DNA from: Trachelipus rathkii
Taxonomy: Eukaryota > Arthropoda > Malacostraca > Isopoda > Trachelipodidae
DNA length: 15,000 nt
Reading direction: 5' to 3'
Assembly: GCA_015478945.1 (NCBI GenBank)
Contig: JABUQX010018453.1
Coordinates: forward strand, 1 to 15,000
Shown: piece after piece, positions 1 through 11,904 of the stretch
Numbering within the stretch: the stretch's first letter is position 1
Layout: each line of letters opens with the position of its first letter
Notes under the pieces: generated by a model
Seen by the model: only the letters and a program-made list of their open reading frames with translations
What the model was told of the DNA's origin: nothing
Database searches by the model: none
Translations under genes and position numbers: made by a program

Positions 1-1087
1 ATGGCTGACTCAAGCCGGCAGGAAGAAAGAACCTTGAAATAAGGTTATGTATCTATATTAATGGTATGAGTGGATGTGATTGTGTGATTTCTCCTATTGA
101 CTTGTATTATTATTTACATGATAGTCGAAGCGAAGGAAATTTATTGAATGTGGTGTATTGAAATAGATCTATTATTACCATTGCAGGTTTTTAGAAGGTG
201 AACAGTGCTATGAAACTACTAATTTTCAGATCGATCATTGGGGAAAATGGTGATTTTAATAATTTAATTATATTAAATTTATATATTAATTATATTTTCA
301 TATATATTTAATATATGTGATAATTTAATTATTCTAATTACTATAATAACACTTAATGATGTTGTATAGTTTATTATCAAATCTCATTTTTATTAATTAT
401 TATATAATATAAAAATATATAATCTTATGATGTAATATCTTATTACATATTGAAATTAATCATAGAAAATTAATTTAGTTCTAGCTCATCACCTTACTTA
501 CTACTAAAACTGTCACCATCTTTCCAGTCTAACAAAAATCTTTTTTTCCAGCAAAATTTCTAAATAAGGTTATAAAGTAATCTTATCCGAAAGAAGGAAA
601 TAGAGTGCAAAATCCAAATTTAAGACAAGTAATATTATCTATTAAGAATTAAACAATAATTTGATTTAAGCCATTATTAAATCCAGAGTTTTCATATACA
701 TGACTAAATAAATATTCATTACATATATTCATTATAATACGTATATATATTTGATAGAAGTCTCTCAAAGACGAAGAGGAAAGGATAAATGTATGTTCCA
801 TAAACATCGCTTACCTCATTATGATAGTTATATACTTAATTTTCTTATGCTACTGAATAGACGTTTAGCAAGATTATCTCTGCCTTTTAAAAAATTTCAT
901 GTTTTTTCCATATAGGGATGAATGTGTGCAATAATAACATATAAATCTATTTATAGTCGTAAATATAGGAAATATATGAAAGACTTTATATACCCTCAAT
1001 ATAATTTTAAGTAAAAAAATATTTGAAAATTATATAAATGAATAATAACACTATGTAATTATAAAATCAATAATATTAATTAATACT
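1..1087. other. AT-rich non-coding DNA, no gene recognised
   Basis: Mostly A and T with stops in every frame. The first 42 bases form a slightly GC-richer open frame (ATG at 1, TAA at 40-42) that could be the tail of something upstream, but it is only 13 codons long. From about 240 to 480 the sequence is almost pure A/T with TTAATTA and TATATA runs. I see no promoter, RNA gene or recognisable mobile element. Confidence 0.6.
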
Positions 1088-1245
1088 CATGAATATATAT
1101 ATATAATATATATATCTATTACTATATATATATTATTCTTATTATATATATATCATTAATACTATATATATTATATATCTCTTCTATAATATATATTATA
1201 TATTTATTATATATATAGTTACATATATTTATATTTTCATATATT
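1088..1245. repeat. Imperfect AT microsatellite block
   Basis: Runs of ATATAT and TATATATT broken by short TCTATT, TTATTC and CTC interruptions. Because AT runs are self-complementary, the tract can fold on itself. It is an expanded and decayed dinucleotide repeat with no coding content. Confidence 0.8.
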
Positions 1246-1359
1246 TCTATTAATATAAACTCATAATATAATAGAGTAAGACGAGAATGAAGGTATCCAT
1301 CAGAAAGATTTTTATGATATGGTATACTGATTATGATAAGATCTCGAGTAATAACTATA

Positions 1360-1560
1360 TAGATAGATCCAATAGATAAGAATAGATAAGATTAGTATTA
1401 ACGTTATATTATATTAAGATTAGAAATAAGATTATAGTATGTAGTACTATGACTTAGCAGTATGGGATGATTAGACAGTGTGATGAATATAATATAAGAT
1501 AATATGATTATGAATAAGATAAGATTTATAAGTAAATTAAATTGATCTTATATATAGATA
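1360..1560. repeat. GATA / GATAAG-rich degenerate repeat
   Basis: The words AGATAAG, AATAAGAT and GATAGAT recur many times (for example around 1373-1392 and 1515-1532) at irregular spacing. This fits a decayed GATA-type simple repeat or short tandem satellite. The spacing is too irregular to define a fixed unit by eye. Confidence 0.45.
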
Positions 1561-2760
1561 GATAGCATATGATTATAGAGTTAAATCTTTGTATTTGTAA
1601 TTAATTAGATATAGAATATATTATATAATAAAAAATATTAATATATAAAGATCTTAATATAGATAAATAAGATATCTAGATAGATACTGTTTTATACTAT
1701 ATATAATAGGATATATAGTATTCAGATATATCAATATATAATTATTATATATTATAAGTATATTTATATTATATAAATAAGATATATAAGGATATAGTAG
1801 ATATGAAATACGAGAAGATGAATACAGCATAGAGTAATGATAGCCTATAGACCTACCGAAGACGATTAGAGCGCACCTACATATTAGATCCCATAAGAGG
1901 AGAAATAGGGATAGATGATGATAGACTAGACTTGAGTACGAGTACAGTACCAGGACCCTACGAGTCACCCTCAGTAGCTGTTGATTCTTCAATATATTCT
2001 CACAAAAAATTACACCGCTCTAATGTATTGCCCTGACACCTCTGTCTAGGTGCGCCTACAACTCTTAAGCATATTTGTTAATGAGAGTCGATGTAACTCT
2101 ACTCGAGGAGAACATATGCATGAATGTGTGCTTTCTTTAGTCACTTAATCTTCCTTCTTCCTTTACTCTGAACTATGTTGTCTTTCTTCAACTCCTTTAA
2201 AGAACACGACCCAGAAATACATAACTCTAATCATAACTGTCCCCATTTGCTTACCTAACTATTAGTTGTAAAATTGTTATATTCTCAGAAGGCAATGTAA
2301 TTCACGTCTTAAAAAAAATTAGGACAATTAGGCCAAATTTCCTCAATTCCCGTAATTCATATAAAAGTAGATTGTAAAAAACCTTACCCTGATTTTCAAT
2401 TCTGTTGAGAAGATTCAACATGCTTTCAGAGTCTGACGCTTTTCTTTTATTATACGACTACTTCCACAGTAAGAATCAACGAAGAAAGATACAGAGAAAT
2501 TTATCCGTAGCATTAGGAAGATACTTCTTCTTCTCATAACTCTTATAGTCTTCTTACTACTTACATCTGATGACATACCTTGTGTGAGTGGCTTCATAAA
2601 TATTGAATTGCAAGTTAAGGAGAAGCTTTCCATAAAATGAGTTCCTATTAATATATCATCGATTACTATGAGCCATCTCCCTGGAATAAGGGATTAATTA
2701 ATTTAGACAGCAAGATGATAATTAGTTGAAAAGTCGTTACGTAGTCCTCTATATGTAATT
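1561..2760. other. Unassigned AT-rich DNA
   Basis: AT-rich to about 1800, then more balanced in base content from about 1800 to 2140. The minus-strand open frames here (1654-1992 and 2415-2633) have biased, low-complexity products: the first is dominated by Tyr, Leu, Ile and Ser, as expected from translated AT repeats. Neither matches a family I know. I see no RNA gene or mobile element signature. Confidence 0.5.
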
Positions 2761-3540
2761 GATCCTTAGTTATAATTCTTCTCTTCACTCATTCATCTAT
2801 TGTGAACTTTTTATTTATTATTTATATTAATTATTATTATATTTAATTATATTTCTTATCTTTATTTTCTTATTTATCCTCTGATGTTATAGATTATTAT
2901 CTTACTCTTTTCTTATTTTTAATACTTTATTAATTCTTCATATACTCTATCATTTATTTATATATTATATTTCATCAGATTATACAAGCATTACATTCTT
3001 TTTAATCATTCTTTGTTTTTACATTCTTTACCTATGATTAGATATATCTATTTAATATATAATTTTTCTTATCATCTTATTGAACTTATATATATATTCA
3101 TTTTCTTACTTTATATTATTGTTTATCATTTTTCTCATTTTTCTTTATATATATTTTAATATTTTTAAATTCTTATTTTATTTCTTTATTCATTATTAAA
3201 TATATGTTGTACTTATACTTTAATTTGTACTTTCTTTTTCAATCATTGGCAAACCCTATAATTCTATTTATCTTGCTTAATTAATTAGATTATATATTAT
3301 TGTAATTTAATTCATTTCTTATTTTTTAAATACTTAGGTAATCAGCTTTTATAACTAATATTGTTATAAATTTATATTATATTTTTTAATTAGTCACACC
3401 ACTAAATAGTTCATACCAAAAATTCCATAAATCAGAAATACAATATTAACCTTAATATAGCTAATCAACCATACCCACTTACACATCTTTACATTATATT
3501 ATAACATATACTAAATGTAACCTTTTCTTACATAAAATAA
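2761..3540. other. T-rich low-complexity DNA
   Basis: The + strand is heavily biased to T with scattered TTTATT, TTCTTA and TATATT words and few G. No long open frame and no recognised element. The composition suggests decayed simple sequence. Confidence 0.55.
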
Positions 3541-3731
3541 CATAAATATCTGATAGTGAGGATACGTATATATGGAGCCCCAGTCCCTTAGAGAATATGT
3601 TTGACAATAGTTAGCCCTTATCGCTAGAGTGAAATGTCTGGATGTGTTTAATATTCCTTAACAGCCACAACTTTTACTTATATATTATTTAAAGAATTAA
3701 TATATGATTTAAAACTACAAACTCTGTCACT

Positions 3732-3745
3732 ACACACACACACAC
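3732..3745 (+). repeat. Short (AC)n microsatellite
   Basis: Seven tandem AC units, followed by a C/A-rich stretch to about 3930 with many CATCA, CACAT and ACCA words that looks like an older decayed repeat of related composition. Confidence 0.75.
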
Positions 3746-3930
3746 CACCGTATATACAAAACTACAACAATTATAAATGTAATACACTCACAAATATGAT
3801 GAAAAAAAATTATGATTCGTAATCATACTCACCCGAAAATTTACCATCATCACATCATACCCTACATAATCAACCACATATATCAACACATCACCATAAC
3901 CAACCCCTCACATCATCACCTTAACTACAC

Positions 3931-4110
3931 TATATTATAATATATATATATAAGAGTATTTTATAAAATATAATATATAAATATATTATTAATATATAAT
4001 ATTATATATTATATATATAATATTATTACTATATATATATTATATATATATAAATATTATAATTATATATTATATATATATATATATAATTATAATATAT
4101 ATATATATAT
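3931..4110. repeat. Imperfect AT microsatellite block
   Basis: About 180 bases of nearly pure TATATA/ATATTA sequence with AAT and TTATT interruptions, ending sharply at GGTGATAATT. It can self-pair strongly. No coding content. Confidence 0.85.
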
Positions 4111-5434
4111 GGTGATAATTGGTTAAAGACGACACTATCATTCAAATCAATATCTTCCTAAAAACTACTAAAAGCCACATAATATGAAGAAATTATCTTC
4201 ATCATATTTAATTTTATATTATACGGTATATATACTAGAATAAAATGAGTCTACTATTTGATGGAATAATGACTGTAGTCCATTTTATAGGGAAGTAAGT
4301 TAATAAAATAAAATATATAATAAAAATAAAATATAAAATGATAAATAAACTATAGTATACTCACATAAAACACAATAAGACTACCGCGAGAAAAAGATAC
4401 ATTCTTTGTCATCATAAAAATGAAACAGTGAAGAGGTTAAAATAAAAAAATAAAAAATATTTATTGCTAATTAATGAAAAATATAAAAGTAAAAAAAAAA
4501 AATGAATAAGAAGACAACAATAAAAATGACTACGATGAAAAAGTGTAACGTGAAATATCTGATAACAAGCATATAAAATTTGTGCTTTTTTTTCAGTCGC
4601 ATTTGCTACTATTATTATTTTTTAGAGTCTTGTTTTTGTTATGGTATGTCTTATAATACGTTCGCATTGATGCTTTACTGATTCTTCACAATAACATTGG
4701 CTATCTATATCGCGAGACAGTTTTTTATGTTATAAAATTACGGGAGTACGTACAGAGGTAAAATAGAACTTACTGTCATATGATTCAAAGCGACGGGTGT
4801 ATAACCGGACCACCCGCTCTTTATGTAAATTTGGTGTTTGTAGCGGCAGCGTTACTCCGCCCTCCCCTACGTTTTCATGTCTGTGGAGTAGTTAGAGGGA
4901 ACAAATCGATCCCCACATCACTATTGTTTTCACTACCGTCGGCGCACTAGGAGTGAGCTGTACCTTATACAGATTGCTGTGTACTCACCCATTTTACATA
5001 TTTATACACAATATCTTTGTCCGTTTGCAATCAAACCTAAACATCCTATCAGTCCCGTTAAATTCTATATATTAATTTATTTTTATTTATTTTATATAAT
5101 TTTATATTTATTAATCAATTATATTTCTTCCAGTCTCACATTTTCACATCTAATCTCTTCCTCCCTAATGCAGTTTGGTTGAGGATTAATCTATTTTTGT
5201 AGTATTTTGAGAGACGCTACTATTTTATTTTTAAAAACACAATTTATTTATCTATTTATATTAATTTTTTTTATTTTTATTTTATTTTTATCAGTTATTC
5301 TGCATACTATTGTCACATATGGATATTCCCACAACTTGTATTCTTTATTTCTCCTGAGTAATATTGTAGTATATAGTTATTAAAAACATATGGCTTCGAA
5401 TGATTAGTTGTCGCTCTAAACGAATTAAGCAGCG
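4111..5434. other. Unassigned DNA with an A-rich tract and a GC-richer island
   Basis: Positions 4430-4560 are A-rich on the + strand, including a long A run near 4489-4501. Positions about 4740-4975 are clearly richer in G and C than the surroundings and contain a 6-bp inverted repeat, CGGGTG at 4794-4799 and CACCCG at 4811-4816. I recognise no coding family, tRNA or SINE in it. The rest is AT-rich, and the short + strand frame at 4979-5182 looks like chance. Confidence 0.5.
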
Positions 5435-5645
5435 TATATTATTATTATTTATAAGTTTATTATATATATATTTATAATTATATATATATTATTATTATAT
5501 ATTATATTTTATTTATTTATCTATATCTCTTTTTATATTATTTAAATATTATATATGTATATAGTATTATATATTCATCTATTATTAATAATTCATTTTT
5601 TCATATATCTATTATTAATTATTATTAATTAATTATTATTATTTA
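5435..5645. repeat. AT / ATT-rich simple repeat block
   Basis: TATTATTATT, ATATATAT and TTATTAATTA runs, almost free of G and C. It is a mix of AT dinucleotide and ATT trinucleotide repeats in decayed form. Confidence 0.7.
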
Positions 5646-7499
5646 CTACAGTAGCGATTTTCATAACATATACAAGCAATTTTCATTACTTCAGAAAGTC
5701 TGTAATGAGTGAAAGACCTCCGATGTTTTAATATTCACATCTGTCACTATCTATTTAATGTATATTGGTGTATGTATCATGGAGACAGTTCTGCTATCAC
5801 ACATTTGTACACAGATGTTGTGTCATTATGTTTTACTCAATGGGTCTTAGTAAATGTATATTCTCATTTACCATACATTTAATCTTTTCTCACTTATTAT
5901 ATTACTTTTTTGTTTGTTTTAATTGTTTACTTTTTTTATTTTGTCTCTTTTTCTAGTCCAGATCTCAGCACATCGAAACCTCCACGCAGAACAGAGAGAG
6001 TTGTTGGTCTATACGGAAAAATTTTCTTGGAATTTATTTTCATCATATAGCTTCATTACATTTTTTTTTTCAATTAGGTTATGTTTCCTTCATCACATTT
6101 TGAGTCTATACTGTTTTAGATCCTGAATCTGGACTTTAATTTAAAATTAACGTTTTGTAAATTCTTGAAAAATAATAGGTTATTATTATATTAATCATTT
6201 CAAAAATAAATCATTTTTTTTTGTTGTAAATATTAGTATAAAATTAATAGATAGACCTAATAGTTTATCTCAGAACTGATAGATCTTGAATTGAAAATTT
6301 TTTAAACTTCTCGTTTTTAGGTACTATATTAATTCGAAAAATATATTATTTTTAACATCATTTTATAATTCTCGTATATGTATTTTCCTATTTGCATATA
6401 AATTATGTGTCCATTAAACTTCGTAGTTAGCAAACTCATAATAGGTCAAATTTTGCAACATCTTTCCAAAATTTATATAGCCGCCATTATATTCTTCATG
6501 TTATTTCTATATGACACCCTAAAATTTTGATTCATTCATCTTATTCCTCAGAAAAAATAAATGACTTATCTAATACAATTCTCAAAGCTAAAGAAGTAAC
6601 AAACGGAAATATGAGTTATATTATTTCTTTCTACTGTTTCTGAGAAGTTAAATGTTTTACTACATGATAATCAGCTCAGTTTCTTTTTATCCAAAAAATA
6701 TATAACCTCACTAATAAATGATTATTTACTCCAGTATCTTCAGAAAATTAGCTTCGATGTTCTTAGATCAAAAGCCTTATTGCTTCATAATTAATAAAAT
6801 TATTAATATGTAACTCTTAGACAATAGTAAGTCAATTAATATCTTTTACATGTTACCAGATATGCCTTACATTTCGATGCTCTTCTTCGATACTATCTCG
6901 ACTAAAAGCAATGATTCCCTACGAAAGATTAAAACCTCTAGTACTATAAATATATTATCTTCCCATTCAGAGATAATCATCTGTACTCATATACTTTCTT
7001 TCCATATTCTCATCGCGATCAGATATATATATTTTCTTTGGTCTGTCAAAGAAGTTTGTTTTGCAATGCGTGCAGAACCGGTACTGATCTACAATCATAT
7101 CCGTGTAGAGTTTCACCCTCAAGTGGTCACCAAATTATGGCCTCCTCTCTTTGTAAGGTATCTTTTTATCATAGTGGTTCCAAGAGCATCTAGCATTTCG
7201 GAGGTAGAGCTGTCTTGACGCAGAGGCAGAAGAGTGTAGCTGGTCGTTGAGAGGTGACAGTGAGCGCGTATGAGTCCGACACAGCACCAGCGGTGACTGC
7301 GACTGGGGAACAGGCGATTAGACCCTAATTAAACACATATTTATCCTGAATATATAGCTAGCCATGGATTCATATATTATACTATATAACCCTACGAGTT
7401 AAATTAACTGTCCTATAATTTCCATTTACCCTTAGCTGTCCTGATGTTATTACTGAGCAACTACACCTCACCTCGCACTATTACGGTACCGTACAGCTT
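5646..7499. other. Unassigned AT-rich DNA with one GC-richer patch
   Basis: No gene is recognised. Positions 5880-6080 are T-rich. The longest open frame (6850-7218, + strand, 122 codons) has no motif I know, no signal peptide that I trust and no conserved-looking block, so I treat it as chance. Positions about 7060-7330 are richer in G and C, with GCAGAGGCAGAAG and CAGCGGTGACTGCGAC words, which could be an old exon or mobile element piece, but nothing in it can be named. Confidence 0.45.
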
Positions 7500-8239
7500 C
7501 GTCACATATACTCTATATTACTATATATATTATATAATCTAAATCATCTATCTATAATTTAACTTCAACTACACTATCTCCTTATACTAATTATCTATAT
7601 CTAATCTATATATATATACCTCTATAATATTTTAATCCTTTTCCCAAAGTCAGTAAAAGAAATTCTTCATTAATCTTTCAAAAACATTTCTAAACCACAT
7701 ACTCATACCAATACTCAAATCTACTAAATCTGTTTACTGAAATATTATATTAATATGAAATCATATTTCACTTGATATTCTAAATTTTTATGTCAGCAGT
7801 AACCTAAATCAATACATAATAATATATATCTTCTTACTTCTTACTTCTCCTTACTCTACTCTCTCCTCTCTCTTCTATCTCTCTATATCACCTATATTAT
7901 TACTTCTCTATATTCATCTCTCTATACTCATTACTATTTAGTATATTGCTCATTTACTTATCTTGGAGAGCAAGGGAGTGAGGTTTTTCCTTCAATATTA
8001 TTCTATTACTTACTTATTATATATTTATCTTACTTATTATATTACTGGTGTCCTTCTCACTTCTTTACTATCTTATTAATATAATATATAAATTTATATA
8101 ATATTCTTCTTATTAATTAATTTAATTCATTATTAAATTAATTATTATTCTTCTTAATTCTTATTATTATATATATTAATTAATTATTAATTTAAATTAT
8201 TATCTATTCTTTACTTATATATATTTTTTTGAGACAGAT
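7500..8239. repeat. AT-rich and polypyrimidine low-complexity region
   Basis: Positions 7500-7620 and 8071-8230 are AT repeats. Positions 7830-7930 form a pyrimidine tract of CTT, CTC and TATCTC words with very few purines on the + strand. The region ends in a T run that directly precedes the LINE remnant at about 8240. Confidence 0.65.
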
Positions 8240-9000
8240 ATATCACTCCTGTGAATCGCCATTCTGGGCACATTTATAGCTCATCGGAGTCTATTTGAGT
8301 CATGTACCATATACTGGAGGCGGTAAGGAGTCGAGTAGAGGACAGAGATGATGAGAAGGTTGGTTGATATTTATGGTGGTCAGGAGGGATTTGAGTGAGG
8401 TGGCAAAGGAGGATTACCGACGATGAGTGTAACTCTGGCGGAGGTATATATATTTCTGGAGTGAGTGATTTTTAAGGATGGTACCATAGCAGGTTCGGAA
8501 GGAAGGTAATTTCACTGTATGGAAGTGAGAGTAGGTATAACGGATGATGTATGGGCATCGAGGTGAGGAATTTCGGACGGAGTGGTGGATTTGGGAGTAT
8601 AGCAAAGGTCGGAATATTGGAATTGGTGGTATAATTATATTAGGAGGTGGGGCAAATAGAGGGGATTCTGAGGGATAAGTGGGTAGGATTAAGGATAGTT
8701 TGAGCAAGGAGTCTCAGGAGGATCCAACTATTAGGTGTAAGAGTGGTATATACGGATGTGGATGGAGATATATTACAGGGAGGATTTAAGGTAGGTTGAG
8801 TAATATAGGAGGATATATTTATATTGTAGTGGTGGATTGGAGGTGGTGTTATATAGGTAAGTGATGGACATAATTAAGGAGTGATCGTAGTTAGGTATTG
8901 TGAGCCAGGCGGTTAATTCGAGAAGGATTGTGGATTTGAGGTGTAGCCATAGTAGAAGATTTCGTATTGAGTGAGTAGTTGGCACTCTCAGAGAGCGGTG
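8240..9000 (+). mobile_element. Decayed LINE (non-LTR retrotransposon) fragment, copy B, 3' part
   Basis: This G-rich, C-poor segment is a heavily mutated 3' portion of a non-LTR retrotransposon ORF. The direct evidence is collinearity with copy A. GATGAGAAGG occurs at 8350 and 14868, GGTGGC at 8399 and 14921, and CTGGAGTG at 8456 and 14970, with similar bases between and spacing that differs by only a few bases. Upstream, 8283-8320 resembles the family's DG-x-x-LEHVS-x-x-KYLG stretch. Downstream, TAT-GGA-AGT-GAG at 8518-8529 encodes YGSE, a motif I recall in this family just after the polymerase part. Later pieces (about 8655-8705 and 8866-8890) faintly resemble the C-terminal region in the right order. 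Many stops and frame changes make it non-functional. It is truncated at its 5' end beside AT-rich DNA, and the 3' limit is uncertain. Confidence 0.6.
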
Positions 9001-9580
9001 TATACAATCACGAAGTGTGAGATTCGTAGAGATGACTAAATGGTAGAAGGGATTGGGACGGATGGATCTATATCAGGAGTGTATTGATTAATAGATACGG
9101 CGGTGTGATCATTGGAAGTATGGAAAAGGGCTGCTATTATGACCAGAACACGTGGCGAGACTTCTCGTTGAGAGTCATCGTGTATACTTTTGAGAGACAT
9201 TGCGTAGGTTGAACGGAGACAAGGACTTATGTGGGAGCGAGCGTTGTCGCACGTTCGGGGTTGGCCAGGATTGGACTATTCAGCGAGAGGATCGCTCATC
9301 TTCTCTCTGCAGAACTGGCTCATTTGAGCGCTCATAGCTGATCGCGCTAAATGCTCGAATCTATTTGACGTTAGTGACCATACTTTGTTCAAATGACTGA
9401 GGAAAACAGACATCCTTTATATACATATGTTCTCCAGCGATAATAGTGAATTAATATCTTCTAACACCTCCTTGTGTGAGCACTCTTATTCCCACCAGAA
9501 TTGTATTATTATTGAGTTATATATAATTATTTTTCCAATAAAAAAATTTTTGTAAAGTAAATATATAGTCGTGCTATTTA
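9001..9580. other. Unassigned GC-richer island, then AT-rich DNA
   Basis: From about 9100 to 9370 base content is far more balanced than elsewhere, with GAGCGAGCG, GTCGCACG and GATCGCGC words. A perfect 5-bp stem, AGCGA at 9282-9286 and TCGCT at 9292-9296, has a 5-base loop. It could be the 3' untranslated tail of the adjacent LINE copy or part of another element. No open frame or tRNA-like promoter boxes are convincing. From about 9400 it returns to AT-rich sequence. Confidence 0.4.
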
Positions 9581-10416
9581 TTTTTAATATATTATATTAT
9601 ATCATAATAGAAATTTTTAATATAATCTTCCATTAATATAATATATATATATGATTATATAATATATAATATATATATTATATATATATATATTATATAC
9701 TATAATAATATTATTATATAGTTAATAATATATTTATATTATATATATATATATATATATTAAATATATATAATATATTATATATTAATATATTTAATAT
9801 ATTAATTAAGTATATATATATAGGTAATATATAACCTTCACTAATAGGTATATATTAGTATATATATAGTATAATTTTATATTATATTATTATATTATTA
9901 GGTATTTTATAGAGAGATTTTATTATATATAATATATATTATATTTATATATATTAATATAATATTTTATATATATATATTATATATATTATCTCGTATA
10001 TATATTATAATTATATATAATATTATATAGTATATTATATATATATGATATATATATATTTATATATAATTATATCATATCTATATCTATATAATTAATA
10101 TATATATATACTATTAATATATACTATATATTAATATATATATATAATATCTATTTAATATATATATATATATATTTATCTATATAATATATATAATACT
10201 AATATTAAAACTATTAATAATATATATCATAATATATATATAATATTATATATAATACTCTATATATCTATCTATATATATATATATATTTCATATACTA
10301 TATAGATATATTATATATATATATATATATATAATTATTAATCATCTAATATATTATACTATATATATATATTATAATATTAATATATATAATATATATA
10401 ATATTAGTATATATAT
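9581..10416. repeat. Very long imperfect AT tract
   Basis: Roughly 835 bases composed almost only of TATA, ATAT, AATATT and TTAATA words, with rare G or C (for example a TAGGTAATATATAACC stretch near 9822 and CTCG near 9992). It is the largest microsatellite-like block in the window. The many self-complementary runs would allow cruciform or hairpin folding and make both sequencing and replication error-prone. Confidence 0.9.
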
Positions 10417-10719
10417 GACTATTTAAAATCAATAACAAAATTTATATAAACTATCTATTCACACCTTTTCACACCTGCCCATTTAACTTACAACACTATT
10501 TCTTGTCATAAAGTCTTAAATGGTGAGCCACACACCTCGCCTATTAGAGAGATTACTCTTATACACAAACATTCTACTGCTGTATATATTAAAAAAGACA
10601 CTCTACTAAAATACTAATTAATTATATCACAACCTTATATATACTTCTATCAATACTAATAGATAATGTAAATGTCTTACATATTACTCAGTTAATATTC
10701 ACCTATTCATGTGAAGTGA
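10417..10719. other. AT-rich flank upstream of the broken gene
   Basis: AT-rich DNA with a few balanced words (for example around 10521-10545). No terminal inverted repeat, promoter or N-terminal coding sequence for the downstream broken gene could be identified. The gene's similarity begins abruptly near 10720. Confidence 0.5.
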
Positions 10720-11904
10720 GAGTGCTATACTAAAGCATTGTCCAAACCGTCTTCTACTCTGCATTTAGCAATGAAAGTTGTGGTATTACTGGTTGGAATA
10801 ACACAGCAACCGAGTGCTCTCGCTCGCTTTTTCTTAACAGCACCTGAGCTCCAAAGGGTATCACAAGAAACACTGAGTATGTGTGGTAGTTAATTATACC
10901 GGAAGCTAGAAAGCACAATCTAAATTATGAAACCGCTGCTAAAGCCCAAGATAAAGCCATTTCAATCCTATATGGTGAACTGGAGCGTATTGGAAATCCT
11001 TTTCATTTCAAGAGTCCCGAGTTCATGAACATAACAACAAAGACTGTATTCATCGAGCAAATCACATCAGATGTTAGCCGAATTGAATCATTAGGAACCG
11101 ATTTGTATGAAGCCTTCAAGACAGAGAGACTTCTTGATGGATCAGTCAGTCTCTTGGCCCCGATAACAAAGAATAAACTAAAACTATGTTCTACCACCAA
11201 CAAGCAAATAAAAGTAAAGATTGCTGGATCCATAACAGAGTTGAATGCAGATCGTTCCCTTTTTGCACGACTTTTGATTGTCGCACGATCTCAACGAGAA
11301 ATAGACCTACGCACAACCTTAGGGAAGTATGAAATGTCGGTTGTGCCTAGATCCATGTTTGCACAAGATGGAACAATGCATCAATGCCCAGCTAAAAGTA
11401 AACTAATTCATATCTTGAAGTCTGTTGTGGAACCCGCTGCAAAAAAACTCCTTACCATCTGTTCAAGCTCACCAAGCAAATAGCTGGGTTGCAATCGTGG
11501 ACAGAATGGGATAATTTCAGGCTCTTGATAAAACCATCGCAGTGAAAACCTATGAAGATCTTACTGATGTGTTCACCCAAAAGATCCAAAGGAAATAATG
11601 GTAATATAATAAACTTCATATTGTTTTCGACACGTACTTAGACAAATCAATCAAGAATCTTACTAGAGGTAAGAGGCTCCATGGAGATGTAGCAACACAG
11701 TACAAAATATGTGACATCACTGACATTTCAAAGATAAATATGAAAAAGCTATTGTCACACACTCGTACCAAAGATTAATTAACCACCTACCTTGCACATA
11801 AAATGCTAAGTCATGCCAAGAAAGCAGCAAAGAAATGTGTTGTTTCGTGGCGTACGGAAGTTTCTGCGACGCATTGCTCTTTGGATTGTTTAAAGAGTAG
11901 TCAA

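Noticed and set aside
1654..1992. 112-codon minus-strand open frame
   Set aside because: The product is dominated by Tyr, Ile, Leu and Ser with no motif; it is the translation of AT repeats.
3931..4110. Palindromic AT block as an origin of replication or a CRISPR-like array
   Set aside because: No fixed repeat and spacer units; it is plain dinucleotide repeat in a eukaryotic context.
6850..7218. 122-codon + strand open frame, the longest outside the broken gene
   Set aside because: No family or domain recognised, no supporting signals, and the length is possible by chance in this composition.
8414..8707. Minus-strand open frame rich in Pro, Ser and Tyr
   Set aside because: It is the antisense shadow of LINE copy B; the G-rich sense strand removes stops on the other strand.
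8773..8985. Minus-strand 70-codon open frame
   Set aside because: Also antisense to LINE copy B, with no recognisable product.
9282..9296. Hairpin as a tRNA or SINE promoter part
   Set aside because: No convincing A box and B box pair and no cloverleaf could be found around it.
11003..11233. Minus-strand open frame
   Set aside because: Antisense shadow of the frame 0 part of the broken gene.
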